Shown: piece by piece, positions 44,755 through 54,955 of the stretch | How positions within the stretch are numbered: the stretch's first letter is position 1 | How the letters are laid out: each line of letters opens with the position of its first letter | NCBI RefSeq assembly: GCF_022458745.1 | Contig: NZ_JAJJJF010000001.1 | Location: 806,001 to 870,000 of the forward strand | DNA from: Bacillus piscicola | Lineage (GTDB): Bacteria > Bacillota > Bacilli > Bacillales > Marinococcaceae | DNA: 64,000 nucleotides | Reading direction: 5' to 3' | Made by a program: the position numbers and the translations under genes | Notes under the pieces: model-generated | Told to the model about the DNA's origin: nothing | The model's input: the letters and a program-made list of their open reading frames with translations, nothing else | Database searches by the model: none

Positions 44755-45834
44755 ATGAAGGGATATATCAAGCTGGAGAATGGAGAAGTATTTGAAGGGA
44801 ATCTTACAGGAAGCAACCAGGAAGTATACGGAGAAGTCGTATTTTTCACTGGTATGACCGGTTATCAAGAAGTGATGACAGACCCTTCATTCCACGGTCA
44901 GATCGTCGTATTTACGTATCCCCTCATTGGCAACTATGGCTGGAATGAGACGGATATCGAAAGCGCGACCACACAACCAGCCGGTCTGGTGATCAGCGAG
45001 GCGGCCGGGGAAGCGTTTCATTATGAAGCGACTCAAACATTTAAAGAAGCTGCCGCTGATGCAGGCATCCCGGTACTAACAGGGGTAGACACCCGGGCCC
45101 TCGTCAAATGCATCCGCGAATCGGGCGATATGGGGGCTGTTATAAGCGCGTCCCCGGAAAAAGCTGCTTTTGCTATTTACGAGCCACTGGGCGAAAAAAT
45201 GATCATTCCAGAAGTGAGCGTAAAAAAACCGGAAACGATCGGAGATGGGGATCATCACATTGTTGTCATTGATTTTGGCTATAAGAGATCGATGGTAAAG
45301 AGCCTTGTTCGTGAAGGTTGCAAAGTGACTGTTGTTCCGTTCGATACACCTGCTGCTGATATAGAGAAGTTAACCCCAGATGGTTTGCTTTTTTCCAATG
45401 GTCCAGGGAATCCACAGCAACTGCAGGAATTACTGCCGCGTTATCGGAAGCTTGCACAAATGTACCCGACTCTCGGCATTTGCATGGGTCATCAGGTGTT
45501 GGCGCTTGCCTTTGGCGGAAAAACGGAAAAACTGCGGTTTGGCCACCGGGGCGCAAACCAGCCGGTTCAGAATACGCAATCCGGCAAAGTGTTCATGACT
45601 TCCCAAAATCACAGTTATGTCGTAAAAGAGAACAGTCTGCCTAAAGGAGAACTTGCTGTCCAATACAAAAATATTAACGACGGGTCTGTCGAAGGACTGT
45701 CACACTTGAAGTATGATATTATCACGGTGCAATTCCATCCAGAAGCACACCCCGGGCCTGCTGACAGCAGAGAAATATTTCATCAATTCCTTGAATATCT
45801 AAAGAGAAAAGGGAGAGAAAAGACGTATGCCTAA
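44755..45834 (+). CDS. carA: Carbamoyl-phosphate synthase small chain (arginine-linked)
   Basis: Glutaminase subunit of 359 residues: N-terminal CPSase_sm domain (VFFTGMTGYQEVMTDPSF) and class I glutamine amidotransferase domain with nucleophile Cys in GICMGHQVLALAFGG and the His/Glu pair in VQFHPEAHPGP. Embedded in the arg operon, so it is the arginine-regulated paralogue rather than the pyrimidine PyrAA. Its end overlaps carB by 8 bases. Confidence 0.95.
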   Translation: MKGYIKLENGEVFEGNLTGSNQEVYGEVVFFTGMTGYQEVMTDPSFHGQIVVFTYPLIGNYGWNETDIESATTQPAGLVISEAAGEAFHYEATQTFKEAAADAGIPVLTGVDTRALVKCIRESGDMGAVISASPEKAAFAIYEPLGEKMIIPEVSVKKPETIGDGDHHIVVIDFGYKRSMVKSLVREGCKVTVVPFDTPAADIEKLTPDGLLFSNGPGNPQQLQELLPRYRKLAQMYPTLGICMGHQVLALAFGGKTEKLRFGHRGANQPVQNTQSGKVFMTSQNHSYVVKENSLPKGELAVQYKNINDGSVEGLSHLKYDIITVQFHPEAHPGPADSREIFHQFLEYLKRKGREKTYA

Positions 45835-48800
45835 AGAGACAAAGATAAAAAAAGTGCTCGTCATTGGTTCAGGGCCGATTGTTATTGGTCAGGCTGCTGA
45901 ATTTGATTACGCTGGCACACAAGCATGTTTAGCTCTGCGCGAAGAAGGTATGGAAGTTATTTTAATAAATAATAATCCGGCAACCGTCATGACGGATGAA
46001 GCTTGTGCCGATAAGGTATATTTTGAGCCACTCACGGTTTCCTCCGTAGAGAAAGTGATTCAGAAAGAAAAGCCGGACGGCCTGCTGGCAACGCTGGGCG
46101 GTCAGACCGGCTTGAATCTTGCCTTTGCCCTTGATGAACAAGACATTCTAAAAAAATATAATGTCACACTCCTCGGTACACCGGTAGAATCGATTAAGCA
46201 AGGAGAAGACCGGGAAGCTTTTCGATCTTTAATGAAAGAATTAGGAGAACCGGTGCCGGATAGCGAAATAGTTGAAAAAGAGGAAGAGGCCATTGCGTTT
46301 GCGGAAGAAACAGGGTATCCCATTATTGTCCGGCCTGCTTATACACTCGGAGGAGGCGGGGGCGGCATTGCGAACAATGAAGAAGAGCTCCGCTACATTG
46401 TTACCGGTGGCCTTGAGGCAAGTCCGATTCATCAATGTCTCGTCGAAAAAAGCATTGCTGGTTTTAAAGAGATTGAATATGAAGTCATGAGAGACGAAAA
46501 TGACACTTGTATTACGGTGTGCAATATGGAAAACATAGATCCTGTCGGTGTACATACCGGTGATTCGATTGTTGTGGCTCCCTCACAGACACTGACGGAT
46601 ACAGAATACCAAATGCTGCGGGCATCTTCACTTCGGGTGATTCGCGCCCTGGGTATTATCGGAGGATGTAACATCCAGTTTGCTCTTGATCCCCACAGTA
46701 AACAGTATTATTTGATTGAAGTAAATCCACGGGTCAGCCGTTCTTCAGCGCTTGCTTCTAAAGCTACAGGTTACCCAATTGCAAGAATGGCAGCGAAACT
46801 TAGTGTCGGCTATCACCTTCATGAATTACTCAATCCAGTGACCGGCCATACGTATGCCAGCTTTGAACCTGCGCTCGATTATGTGGTAGTAAAATTTCCT
46901 CGATTCCCGTTTGATAAATTCATTCATGCGGATCGCACACTTGGTACGCAAATGAAAGCAACCGGTGAAGTGATGGCAATTGAAAGAAATTTGAAAGCGG
47001 CACTGCAGAAAGCGGTCCGTTCCTTGGAAATAAAGACAGACGGTCTGTCTCTGCCGGAAATTGCGGATAAAACCGTTCCAGCGCTTTATGACATGCTGGA
47101 AGCCCGAAATGACCAGCGTTTTTTTGTCATTATGGAACTGTTGCGTAAAGGAGAAGGAATAGATTCTATTCATGAACGTACCGCAATTGACTTGTTCTTT
47201 TTACAAGTATTCCATAAGCTAATCACCTTTGAAGAGGACATTAAAAAGTATAGCTGGGAAAAGGTCACGGCAGAACATCTGCTTCGCTTTAAAAAAGCAG
47301 GTTTTACCGATAAATGGCTGGCTACAGCTTGGCAAGTAAATCATTCTGATATTTATGCGAAACGAAAAGAATGGGGACTTCTCCCTTCTTATCACATGGT
47401 TGATACGTGTGCAGGTGAATTCACAGCGGAAACTCCGTATTATTATTCCAGTTGGTTTAATAACAGTGATGAACAAGGGAAAAGCACGAAACCGAAAGTT
47501 TTAATTGTTGGGTCAGGACCAATTCGCATTGGGCAGGGAATTGAATTCGATTACTGCTCTGTACACGGTGCGATGGAAGTACAAAAAGCCGGCTATGAAG
47601 CAGTGATTATAAATAATAATCCTGAAACGGTCAGCACGGACTTTGAAATGGCTGATCATCTTTATTTTGAACCATTGACTAGTGAAGATGTTCTGCACGT
47701 TGCCGACAATGAAAAAGTGGAAGCAGTCATTGTTCAACTTGGCGGCCAAACGGGTATTTCGCTGACAAAGGATCTGGAAGAGGCTGGCCTAAAAGTACTC
47801 GGCACTTCCTCTGATACGATTGATCAGTTAGAAGATCGCGGGCGGTTTTATGAGTTTATGAGCCAAGTCAACGTGCCGCACATCCCAGGGGTGACCGGGG
47901 TTGACAAAGAGGATGTGATTGAAAAAGCAAAGGCTGTCGGTTATCCGGTGCTGTTGCGTCCTTCTTATGTCATTGGCGGCCAAGGAATGGCGATTTTGAC
48001 AGATGAAGAAGAGCTTACAGGTTACTTGAACGATAACAAAGGTAATGTAGAGTATCCTATTTTAATTGATGCGTTCCTTCCCGGGACAGAATTTGAAGTG
48101 GATGTACTGACGGATGGGTATGATATTTTTATACCGGGCATGTTTGAACATGTTGAGCCCGCGGGCGTCCACTCTGGTGATTCCATGGCCGTGACGCCGC
48201 CATTCACTCTGGATGCGACGATTGAGGCACTTGCTGTGCAGTACGCACAAAATATTGCAAGAGGGATGGATTTTAAAGGGATTTTCAACATTCAATTCGT
48301 CTATGCGAACGATACGTTATATGTGATCGAAATTAATCCACGTGCTTCTCGCACAGTCCCTATTTTCGCTAAAGTGACAGGTGTTCCGCTAGTAGAGGGT
48401 GCTGTACAAATGCTTCTCGGTACATCAGTAAGGAAATGGAGTGGAGGGAAAACCGGCATCCTTGAAAAAACACCTTTCTATACAGTGAAGGCGCCTGTGT
48501 TCTCTAATGAAAAACTGCCGGGAATTGATCCTCTGCTTGAAGCCGAGATGAAATCTACGGGAGAACTGATCGGTTTAGCAGCTGATAAGAAAGAAGCCTT
48601 TAAAAAGGCATTTGCCTGGTCGGAAAGTCAAATTCCGCTCCTCTTTAAAAAACAAGGTCTCGTGTTTTGTGACATTGATAAGTCGCAAGACGATGCAAGT
48701 AAACAGGGTCTTATGCAGTTAAAAGAGCTCGGATGTACGCTTGTGACAGAAGAAAAGAAAGAATGGGCGGATGAGATGATGACTTTTTCGGATTGGCTGA

Positions 48801-49015
48801 AGGATGAAAATGCAGCCGCTTATCTCAGCTTTCCGAAAACAGGGCATTCAAACGGTAAAGAGCGCCGGCAAGAGGCCATGAGACAAAGGAAAACGGTTGT
48901 TACCAATCCGGAGACATTTTCTATTATGACGGAGGCCATGACGGGTACCTTGACCGAGCCTTCTTCCATCGGAGAGTGGCTGAATCAGTTTGCCCCAGTA
49001 AAAGAAGGAGTGTAA
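45827..49015 (+). CDS. carB: Carbamoyl-phosphate synthase large chain (arginine-linked)
   Basis: The 1062-residue synthetase subunit has two homologous ATP-grasp halves (first from VLVIGSGPIVIGQAAEFDYAG, second from KVLIVGSGPIRIGQGIEFDY near residue 556), an oligomerisation domain and a C-terminal allosteric domain. Size matches CarB, and both halves keep EVNPR/EINPR metal-site motifs. Translationally coupled to carA; followed by argF after 6 bases. Confidence 0.96.
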   Translation: MPKETKIKKVLVIGSGPIVIGQAAEFDYAGTQACLALREEGMEVILINNNPATVMTDEACADKVYFEPLTVSSVEKVIQKEKPDGLLATLGGQTGLNLAFALDEQDILKKYNVTLLGTPVESIKQGEDREAFRSLMKELGEPVPDSEIVEKEEEAIAFAEETGYPIIVRPAYTLGGGGGGIANNEEELRYIVTGGLEASPIHQCLVEKSIAGFKEIEYEVMRDENDTCITVCNMENIDPVGVHTGDSIVVAPSQTLTDTEYQMLRASSLRVIRALGIIGGCNIQFALDPHSKQYYLIEVNPRVSRSSALASKATGYPIARMAAKLSVGYHLHELLNPVTGHTYASFEPALDYVVVKFPRFPFDKFIHADRTLGTQMKATGEVMAIERNLKAALQKAVRSLEIKTDGLSLPEIADKTVPALYDMLEARNDQRFFVIMELLRKGEGIDSIHERTAIDLFFLQVFHKLITFEEDIKKYSWEKVTAEHLLRFKKAGFTDKWLATAWQVNHSDIYAKRKEWGLLPSYHMVDTCAGEFTAETPYYYSSWFNNSDEQGKSTKPKVLIVGSGPIRIGQGIEFDYCSVHGAMEVQKAGYEAVIINNNPETVSTDFEMADHLYFEPLTSEDVLHVADNEKVEAVIVQLGGQTGISLTKDLEEAGLKVLGTSSDTIDQLEDRGRFYEFMSQVNVPHIPGVTGVDKEDVIEKAKAVGYPVLLRPSYVIGGQGMAILTDEEELTGYLNDNKGNVEYPILIDAFLPGTEFEVDVLTDGYDIFIPGMFEHVEPAGVHSGDSMAVTPPFTLDATIEALAVQYAQNIARGMDFKGIFNIQFVYANDTLYVIEINPRASRTVPIFAKVTGVPLVEGAVQMLLGTSVRKWSGGKTGILEKTPFYTVKAPVFSNEKLPGIDPLLEAEMKSTGELIGLAADKKEAFKKAFAWSESQIPLLFKKQGLVFCDIDKSQDDASKQGLMQLKELGCTLVTEEKKEWADEMMTFSDWLKDENAAAYLSFPKTGHSNGKERRQEAMRQRKTVVTNPETFSIMTEAMTGTLTEPSSIGEWLNQFAPVKEGV

Positions 49016-49021
49016 CGACAG

Positions 49022-49972
49022 ATGAGTGACCATACAAACGTAGAGATTCCTGCCGGTTTTGAGGGCAGGGACTTATTGACGCTACTTGATTTTACAACAG
49101 AAGAGATACAGACTTTACTAACATTCGCAGAACAGCTGAAGCAAAATCCGCATCAGAACATGCTGCCGGGCCAGTCACTCGGAATGATCTTTGAAAATGC
49201 TTCAACAAGAACGAGGGTATCGTTCGAAGTAGGAATGACGCAGTTAGGGGGTCACTCTCTCTTTTTAAGCCCGCGTGATTTACAGATTGGCCGTGGGGAA
49301 CCAGTGAAGGACACGGCTAATGTCCTTTCCCGATTTGTCGATGCTATTATGATACGGACAAATTCTCATGAGATGGTGGAAGAGTTGGCAACGTACGCCG
49401 GGGTTCCTGTTATTAATGCACTCACCGATCTTTATCATCCGTGCCAGGCTTTGGCAGACTTGTTGACGGTGAAAGAGAAAAAAGGGAAGCTGGAGGGATT
49501 GAAGGCTGCTTTCGTCGGTGACGGCAATAATGTCGCACATTCCCTGATGATTGCTTGTGCCAAAACAGGAATGGATGCTGCACTTGCAGTCCCGGAAGGT
49601 TATGAGCCGGATCCGGATGTTTGGAAGGAAATTGAGAAAGTCGCTGAAGAAAATGGTACAAGGCTCGAACTCACCCATTCACCAGCTGATGCTGTGAAAG
49701 AGGCTGACATGATCTACACGGATGTCTGGGCGAGTATGGGATTTGAAGAAGAACAAGCAAAGCGAGAGGAAGCTTTTGCCGGATTTCAAGTTTCTGAGGA
49801 GCTCTGTGCTAACGCCAAAGATGATTATATGTTCTTGCACTGCCTGCCCGCACACCGTGGAGAAGAAGTAGAAGCTTCTATCATTGATGGACCGCATTCT
49901 TATGTATATGATCAAGCAGAAAATAGACTGCATGCCCAGAAAGCCGTTTTAGCGGCCGTGATGAAAAAGTAA
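49022..49972 (+). CDS. argF: Ornithine carbamoyltransferase
   Basis: Forms citrulline from ornithine and carbamoyl phosphate. The 316-residue protein carries the carbamoyl-phosphate motif STRTRVSFEVGM, HPCQALADLLT, the DVWASMGFEEE segment and the ornithine-site HCLPAHRGEEV. Last gene of the arginine operon. Confidence 0.97.
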   Translation: MSDHTNVEIPAGFEGRDLLTLLDFTTEEIQTLLTFAEQLKQNPHQNMLPGQSLGMIFENASTRTRVSFEVGMTQLGGHSLFLSPRDLQIGRGEPVKDTANVLSRFVDAIMIRTNSHEMVEELATYAGVPVINALTDLYHPCQALADLLTVKEKKGKLEGLKAAFVGDGNNVAHSLMIACAKTGMDAALAVPEGYEPDPDVWKEIEKVAEENGTRLELTHSPADAVKEADMIYTDVWASMGFEEEQAKREEAFAGFQVSEELCANAKDDYMFLHCLPAHRGEEVEASIIDGPHSYVYDQAENRLHAQKAVLAAVMKK

Positions 49973-50011
49973 CAGTAGTCCAGCAAAAATACATGGTAAT
50001 GAGGTGAAGAC

Positions 50012-50194
50012 ATGGATCAAGAATTGAATGCCAAGTTTATGGGGATGGCAATGGAGCATCTTCAAGAAGGACGAGCTTTTATCGAGAAAAAAGGAATTGA
50101 ATTAGAAATGACAGACTATCAAGAGCTGCTTGAGCTGTTGATGAAAGTCATGCATGATGCTTATAATATGGGGCTCGAAGATGGTAAAAAATAA
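50012..50194 (+). CDS. comZ: ComZ-like small competence regulator
   Basis: The 60-residue helical protein fits ComZ (B. subtilis 63 residues; repressor of the comG operon) in size, in the AMEHLQEGRAFIEKKGIELEM core and in the C-terminal VMHDAYNMGLEDGKK. In B. subtilis comZ also lies between argF and fabHA, which supports the call. ATG with AATGAGGTGAAG SD. A terminator follows. Confidence 0.8.
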   Translation: MDQELNAKFMGMAMEHLQEGRAFIEKKGIELEMTDYQELLELLMKVMHDAYNMGLEDGKK

Positions 50195-50202
50195 GAAGAA
50201 AC

Positions 50203-50238
50203 AAAAAAGAGATGCCGGATTAGCATCTCTTTTTTGTG
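50203..50238. terminator. Bidirectional terminator between comZ and selU
   Basis: AAAAAAGAGATGC (50203-50215) pairs perfectly with GCATCTCTTTTTT (50223-50235). It overlaps the stop codon of the minus-strand selU gene and serves both convergent genes. Confidence 0.92.
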
Positions 50239-51281
50239 GAGTGAAGATGGAAGGTTGTTTGTAATAAGTTCTCAACTTGTTCAAGGGCATCTTCAGTGTT
50301 TATTGCTGTGATTGTGATCTTTTTATCATCTGGAAAGTGGCTGGTGGAATGCTCATAGCGGGGATCATAATAATATTCAAGCAGTAGTTTCACTGCATCC
50401 GCAAAGCGATTGTTCTGTAAATCATTTTCAATTTGCACAGCGATTGGCGTATGGATTCGCTTTTTTATACGTTGAAAGGCTTCCCAAAATTGTGCGCGAT
50501 GCTGGGCAGGTTGATAGTCTTCGAGCACATTGTTAATGCGCTCATCCATTGGAAGATCAATAAATAGTTGCACTCCCGCCTCTTTTTTATTAAAGATAAA
50601 GGACGGAATGGCGATTTTACCGACACGCTTGCTTTCACCTTCGACAATTACATAAGGTGTATCACTGTAGCGAATCAACTCTTCAACGAGTAGTGATTCA
50701 AATGTTTTTTGGTTACGCGGCCGCCTGCCGATATGACCAAAAATAGAACCGCGGTGATCCGCCAATCCCTCAAAGTCGATAACAGGATAACCTGTTTGCT
50801 GAAGCTGCCGTAGAATTTTTGTTTTCCCCGTCCCGGTATAACCATTTAAGACGATCATTGCTGGTGCAAAATCTTCTTTCTCCAGTGTACTGACAACCCA
50901 GCGCCGGTAAGATTTAATCCCGCCGCGCAAGCGATAAACCGATACGCCCATCAAGTCAAGTACGGTAGCTGCCGATTTGCTGCGCATCCCGCCGCGCCAA
51001 CAGAAGACAGTGATTGGGGTTTCTAATTTTTTACAGTCCGCTACGAACTTTGGAAGCTTCTGTGAGAAGATAGCCAGGCCTCTTTCTTTTGCTCTTTCCG
51101 GGCCGGCTTGTTTATAAAGTGTACCGATTTCAGCACGTTCTGCCGTCGTGAAGATAGGAATGTTAACACTTCCTGGAATAGATCCTTCCTCATACTCCTT
51201 AGGAGAACGAACATCAACGAGTGTATGAGAATTTTTTGTCTGCAAGTCGAATAAATCTAGTAACGAGATTTCTTGAAACAT
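50220..51281 (-). CDS. mnmH: tRNA 2-selenouridine synthase
   Basis: SelU/YbbB replaces sulfur by selenium in the wobble base of 2-thiouridine tRNAs using selenophosphate. The 353-residue protein has an N-terminal rhodanese domain with active Cys94 in FCWRGGMRS and a P-loop domain with GYTGTGKT at 147-154, the family architecture. I chose ATG 51281 (MFQEISLL) since GAGGTG lies 9 bases upstream; the frame extends 13 codons further. Its presence means selenophosphate is made (SelD outside the window), which bears on the in-frame TGA redoxin about 10 kb away. Confidence 0.94.
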   Translation of the reverse strand: MFQEISLLDLFDLQTKNSHTLVDVRSPKEYEEGSIPGSVNIPIFTTAERAEIGTLYKQAGPERAKERGLAIFSQKLPKFVADCKKLETPITVFCWRGGMRSKSAATVLDLMGVSVYRLRGGIKSYRRWVVSTLEKEDFAPAMIVLNGYTGTGKTKILRQLQQTGYPVIDFEGLADHRGSIFGHIGRRPRNQKTFESLLVEELIRYSDTPYVIVEGESKRVGKIAIPSFIFNKKEAGVQLFIDLPMDERINNVLEDYQPAQHRAQFWEAFQRIKKRIHTPIAVQIENDLQNNRFADAVKLLLEYYYDPRYEHSTSHFPDDKKITITAINTEDALEQVENLLQTTFHLHSTKKRC

Positions 51282-51453
51282 ACATGTACACCTCAAATGT
51301 GGTTTTTTTGACTGCCGCAAAGGTTAGCTCCACGAGGCCATTTTTCTATTATATAATTCCGTAAACAAACAGTAAAGTCGAGCAAGGAATCAACTGCTCG
51401 TAAAAAACTTATCGTATATCAATAGGAAACCGTGCTAGACAGCTGTGGTGACT

Positions 51454-51482
51454 TGGTTTAAAATAACACCAGGTCTTAATAT
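51454..51482 (+). promoter_or_regulatory. fabH promoter with FapR-like operator
   Basis: -35 TTGGTT (51454-51459), 17-base spacer, -10 TAATAT (51477-51482). The spacer and -10 contain ATAACACCAGGTCTTAAT (51463-51480), close to the FapR site of Bacillus lipid genes (TTAGTACC-W-GGTACTAA type). Malonyl-CoA-responsive repression is inferred. Confidence 0.6.
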
Positions 51483-51544
51483 GAAATAATAAGGTAAAGG
51501 GACAAAAAAATAAGAACTAAATGGCCCTGAGGAGGATATTTATT

Positions 51545-52480
51545 ATGCGTAATGCAGGTATTTGGGGTATGGGAGTATATACGGAGGGCAGAGAAATTAC
51601 AAATGCTGAATTTGAAAAGACTCTCGATACAAGTGATGAATGGATTCGTACACGAACAGGTATTGAAAGAAGAGTTTTCGCGGATGATGATATAGATACA
51701 TCCGATATGGCATACTATGCAGCAGTCGATGCATTAAACGATGCCGGCATTGATGCCAGTGATCTCGACATGATTCTTGTCGCGACAGTAACACCGGATT
51801 ATCCATTCCCCTCCGTGTCGGCTCTGTTACAAGAACGGCTAGGAGCAGAACATGCAGCGGCAATGGATATCAGTGCAGCGTGTGCCGGCTTCATCTATGG
51901 CCTGTCAACTGCTGATCAATTTATTAAAACGGGCACATACGATAACATATTAGTCATCGGCGTAGAAAAACTATCGAAGATCACGGACATGAATGACCGT
52001 AACACAGCTGTTTTGTTTGGCGACGGTGCCGGGGCAGCAGTTGTCGGACCAGTGGCTGAAGACAAAGGGTTTTTAGCTTTTGAACTTGGCTCAGACGGGG
52101 CGGGAGCGATGCATATCCGCCAGGATCCGTTGCTGAAAATGAATGGCAGAGAAGTATTTAAATTTGCAGTCCGTCAAATGGGCGAATCTTCTCTAAACGT
52201 CGTGGAAAAAGCAGGTTTAACGAAAGAGGATGTAGATTTTCTCGTTCCGCATCAGGCTAACATCCGTATTATGGAAGCAGCACGGCAACGGCTTGATTTG
52301 CCAAAAGAGAAAATGGCCGTTACAGTTCATAAATATGGGAATACATCTTCCTCGTCTATCCCAATTGCGATTGTAGAAGAGAGAAAAAATGGTAAAATAA
52401 AAGACGGAGATTTAGTCGTAATGGTTGGCTTTGGTTCGGGACTTGTCTGGGGATCTGCTGCCATCCGTTGGGGACGTTGA
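51545..52480 (+). CDS. fabH: Beta-ketoacyl-ACP synthase III
   Basis: Starts fatty acid synthesis by condensing acyl-CoA with malonyl-ACP; in bacilli branched-chain acyl-CoA primers are used. The 311-residue protein has the Cys-His-Asn triad: Cys113 in [10 protein letters not shown], His in VPHQANIRI, Asn in [14 protein letters not shown] 51545 follows GAGGAGG at 8 bases; an upstream ATG at 51521 has no SD. Operon with fabF. Confidence 0.96.
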   Translation: MRNAGIWGMGVYTEGREITNAEFEKTLDTSDEWIRTRTGIERRVFADDDIDTSDMAYYAAVDALNDAGIDASDLDMILVATVTPDYPFPSVSALLQERLGAEHAAAMDISAACAGFIYGLSTADQFIKTGTYDNILVIGVEKLSKITDMNDRNTAVLFGDGAGAAVVGPVAEDKGFLAFELGSDGAGAMHIRQDPLLKMNGREVFKFAVRQMGESSLNVVEKAGLTKEDVDFLVPHQANIRIMEAARQRLDLPKEKMAVTVHKYGNTSSSSIPIAIVEERKNGKIKDGDLVVMVGFGSGLVWGSAAIRWGR

Positions 52481-52509
52481 TTATAGAACAGTCAAAGGAG
52501 AGAAAAGAC

Positions 52510-53757
52510 ATGGCTAATCGTAACCGAGTGGTTATTACGGGAATGGGTACTGTAAACCCGCTAGGCCTTGATATGGAGACGGCATGGAAAAATGCGGTCG
52601 CTGGGGTATCCGGTATCGGAGAATTAACACGCGTAAACAAAGAGGAATTCCCGATGAAGGTTTCTGCGGAAGTAGAGGGTTTCGATCCCACTGTTTTTGT
52701 AGACCGTAAAGAGGCCCGCAAAATGGATCGTTTCACTCAATTTGCCGTTGCCTCCACTTTAATGGCTCTTGAAGATGCTGATTTCCAAATCACTGACGAG
52801 AATGCACACCGGGTTGGCGTTTGGATTGGTTCAGGTATCGGTGGCATGGAAACATACGAAGAACAATTTAATAAGTTTAAGGAAAAAGGCTACCGCAGAG
52901 TCAGTCCGTTTTTTGTCCCGATGATGATCCCGGATATGGCGTCTGGACAAGTATCGATTGTAACAGGGGCAAAAGGAATCAATTCATGTAGTGTGACGGC
53001 ATGTGCTTCTGGAACAAATTCGATTGGAGATGCTTTTAAAGTCATTCAACGCGGGGACGCCGATGCAATGATTACAGGGGGGGCAGAAGCTCCTATAACG
53101 AACATGGCCGTTGCTGGTTTTTGTTCGGCTAAAGCAGTGACAACGAACGACGATCCGAATAGTGCTTCACGGCCGTTTGATAAAAATCGGGACGGATTTG
53201 TAATGGGGGAAGGCGCTAGTGTGTTACTGTTGGAATCCTTAGAATCGGCCGAAAAACGTGGGGCACGTATATATGCTGAAATTGTTGGCTACGCGGCGAC
53301 AGGAGATGCGTACCACGTCACAGCGCCGGCACCTGAAGGAGAAGGGGGCGCGCGGGCCATGCGTCTCGCTATTGAAGATGCCGAGATGCGCCCGGAGGAG
53401 TTCCAATATATTAATGCCCACGGGACAAGCACCCCGTATAACGACAAATATGAAACGCTTGCTGTTAAAACGGTATTTGGAAAGCATGCCGAAGAGCTGA
53501 TGATTAGTTCGACGAAATCGATGACTGGTCATTTACTCGGAGCGGCAGGTGCTGTCGAGGCGCTGTTCACGATCAAAGCGATCGAAGAAAGTGTAGTGCC
53601 TCCGACCATTAATTACCAAGAACCGGACCCGGATTGTGACTTGGATTACGTTCCGAATGAACATCGTAAAGCCGAAATAAACGGAGCATTAAGTAATTCA
53701 TTAGGATTCGGTGGCCATAATGCTACGCTCGTCTTTAAGAAATTCAGCAATGAGTAA
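52510..53757 (+). CDS. fabF: Beta-ketoacyl-ACP synthase II
   Basis: Elongating condensing enzyme of 415 residues. Catalytic Cys165 in [15 protein letters not shown], histidines in [11 protein letters not shown] and [17 protein letters not shown] 52510 with AAAGGAGAGAAAA SD, although the open frame begins 14 codons earlier. Strong terminator downstream. Confidence 0.97.
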   Translation: MANRNRVVITGMGTVNPLGLDMETAWKNAVAGVSGIGELTRVNKEEFPMKVSAEVEGFDPTVFVDRKEARKMDRFTQFAVASTLMALEDADFQITDENAHRVGVWIGSGIGGMETYEEQFNKFKEKGYRRVSPFFVPMMIPDMASGQVSIVTGAKGINSCSVTACASGTNSIGDAFKVIQRGDADAMITGGAEAPITNMAVAGFCSAKAVTTNDDPNSASRPFDKNRDGFVMGEGASVLLLESLESAEKRGARIYAEIVGYAATGDAYHVTAPAPEGEGGARAMRLAIEDAEMRPEEFQYINAHGTSTPYNDKYETLAVKTVFGKHAEELMISSTKSMTGHLLGAAGAVEALFTIKAIEESVVPPTINYQEPDPDCDLDYVPNEHRKAEINGALSNSLGFGGHNATLVFKKFSNE

Positions 53758-53760
53758 AAA

Positions 53761-53811
53761 AAGATCAGTCCTTTTTCTCCGTCCATAAGGAGAAAAAGGC
53801 TGATCTTTTTA
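53761..53811 (+). terminator. Terminator after fabF
   Basis: Stem of about 19 bp: AAGATCAGTCCTTTTTCTCC (53761-53780) with its complement at 53789-53807 (one bulge), then TTTTT. It may also act for the convergent LCP gene. Confidence 0.93.
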
Positions 53812-53827
53812 CTATAAATGGAGCTTA

Positions 53828-54883
53828 TTAATAAGATTTGTTCCAGTCGTTATCGTTGTTTCCAGATACCATTTGATCTCCCTCTGGTGTTTCATGAAAA
53901 AACTCGCGAAGTTGTTGTTTGTTTTTTTCCATATCAAGCTCTAATACAGCACCGGCATGGCTGTAGCGTTGATCAATAAAAGTATCATCAGCCGGAATCC
54001 GGATGGTCTCAATATTTTCTACCGGGTTAAGCAGTGTATCTTTCCCGAGGCTGAGCATTTTACTTGTCGGAACATCCGTATCAAGGTTTGGCCGTATCGC
54101 CCCGATTAATTGTGGTACTTTCACAACGCTTTTGACAGTTAAAAGTTCATCTTTCAGCATTTTAAGGACTTGTTGCTGACGGGCAACCCGTCCAAAATCA
54201 TTTTCGCTGTCACTTCTAAAGCGAACATATTTTAATAATTGCTCCCCATTCAGATGTTGAGTACCGGGATAAAAATCGATATTGACATTCCCTGAATGAT
54301 CGGAATAATACATACGTTTTTCGATGTCTATCTCTAACCCTTCAGGGGCAACAGTATCCGCGACTTCCACGAAGCCATCAAAATTCACAGTAGCATAATA
54401 ATCGATCGGTATATCAAAATTCTCTTCGATCGTTTGTCTCAGTAAATCAATACCGCCGAAAGCAAAAGAGGCATTAATTTTATTATTTTGGTGGCCGGGA
54501 ATTTCTACATAAGAGTCCCGCATAATCGAGGCGAGCTTGACTTCCCCTGATTTAGGTTTCAAATGGGCAAGCAAAATTGTATCCGTTCGGGCGCCGCCCG
54601 ATTCCTCATCGTCTACCCCAACTAACAGAAAGTTCAAGCCTTTCTCCGTTTTATTTTCTTTTATTTCCGTTTTTTCTTCAGTATCTTGTGTAAAATCGTC
54701 ATATTTCATCTCGCTCTTTTCATCAGCTGCAAAGTCACTCGTTGGTTCTTCCTCTTTTTTGGCAAAAAATAAACTATTTTGTGTGTAGGCAGTAAATACG
54801 GCGGCAAAAGCCAACACGATTATCATAAAAGTTAATGTGATTATCTTTTTCTTATGTGAACGACGTCTTTGTCTCGTCCGCAT
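53828..54883 (-). CDS. LCP (LytR-CpsA-Psr) family cell wall polymer transferase
   Basis: Attaches anionic glycopolymers such as teichoic acid to peptidoglycan outside the membrane. The 351-residue protein has a cytoplasmic basic tip, one TM helix (about 14-34), an acidic Lys/Glu-rich linker (40-80) and the LCP domain: VGVDDEESGGARTDTILLAHL, SIMRDSYVEIPG, KINASFAFGG and GEQLLKYVRFRSDSENDFGRVARQQQ (in parts), with the conserved Asp/Arg lipid-phosphate residues. Specific paralogue (TagT/U/V) unclear. Confidence 0.92.
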   Translation of the reverse strand: MRTRQRRRSHKKKIITLTFMIIVLAFAAVFTAYTQNSLFFAKKEEEPTSDFAADEKSEMKYDDFTQDTEEKTEIKENKTEKGLNFLLVGVDDEESGGARTDTILLAHLKPKSGEVKLASIMRDSYVEIPGHQNNKINASFAFGGIDLLRQTIEENFDIPIDYYATVNFDGFVEVADTVAPEGLEIDIEKRMYYSDHSGNVNIDFYPGTQHLNGEQLLKYVRFRSDSENDFGRVARQQQVLKMLKDELLTVKSVVKVPQLIGAIRPNLDTDVPTSKMLSLGKDTLLNPVENIETIRIPADDTFIDQRYSHAGAVLELDMEKNKQQLREFFHETPEGDQMVSGNNDNDWNKSY

Positions 54884-54955
54884 ATATTGACCCCCTCTAA
54901 CCTCCTATCTTATTATAACAGAAATTACGACAAATTAAGCATTAAATCCTACAAT

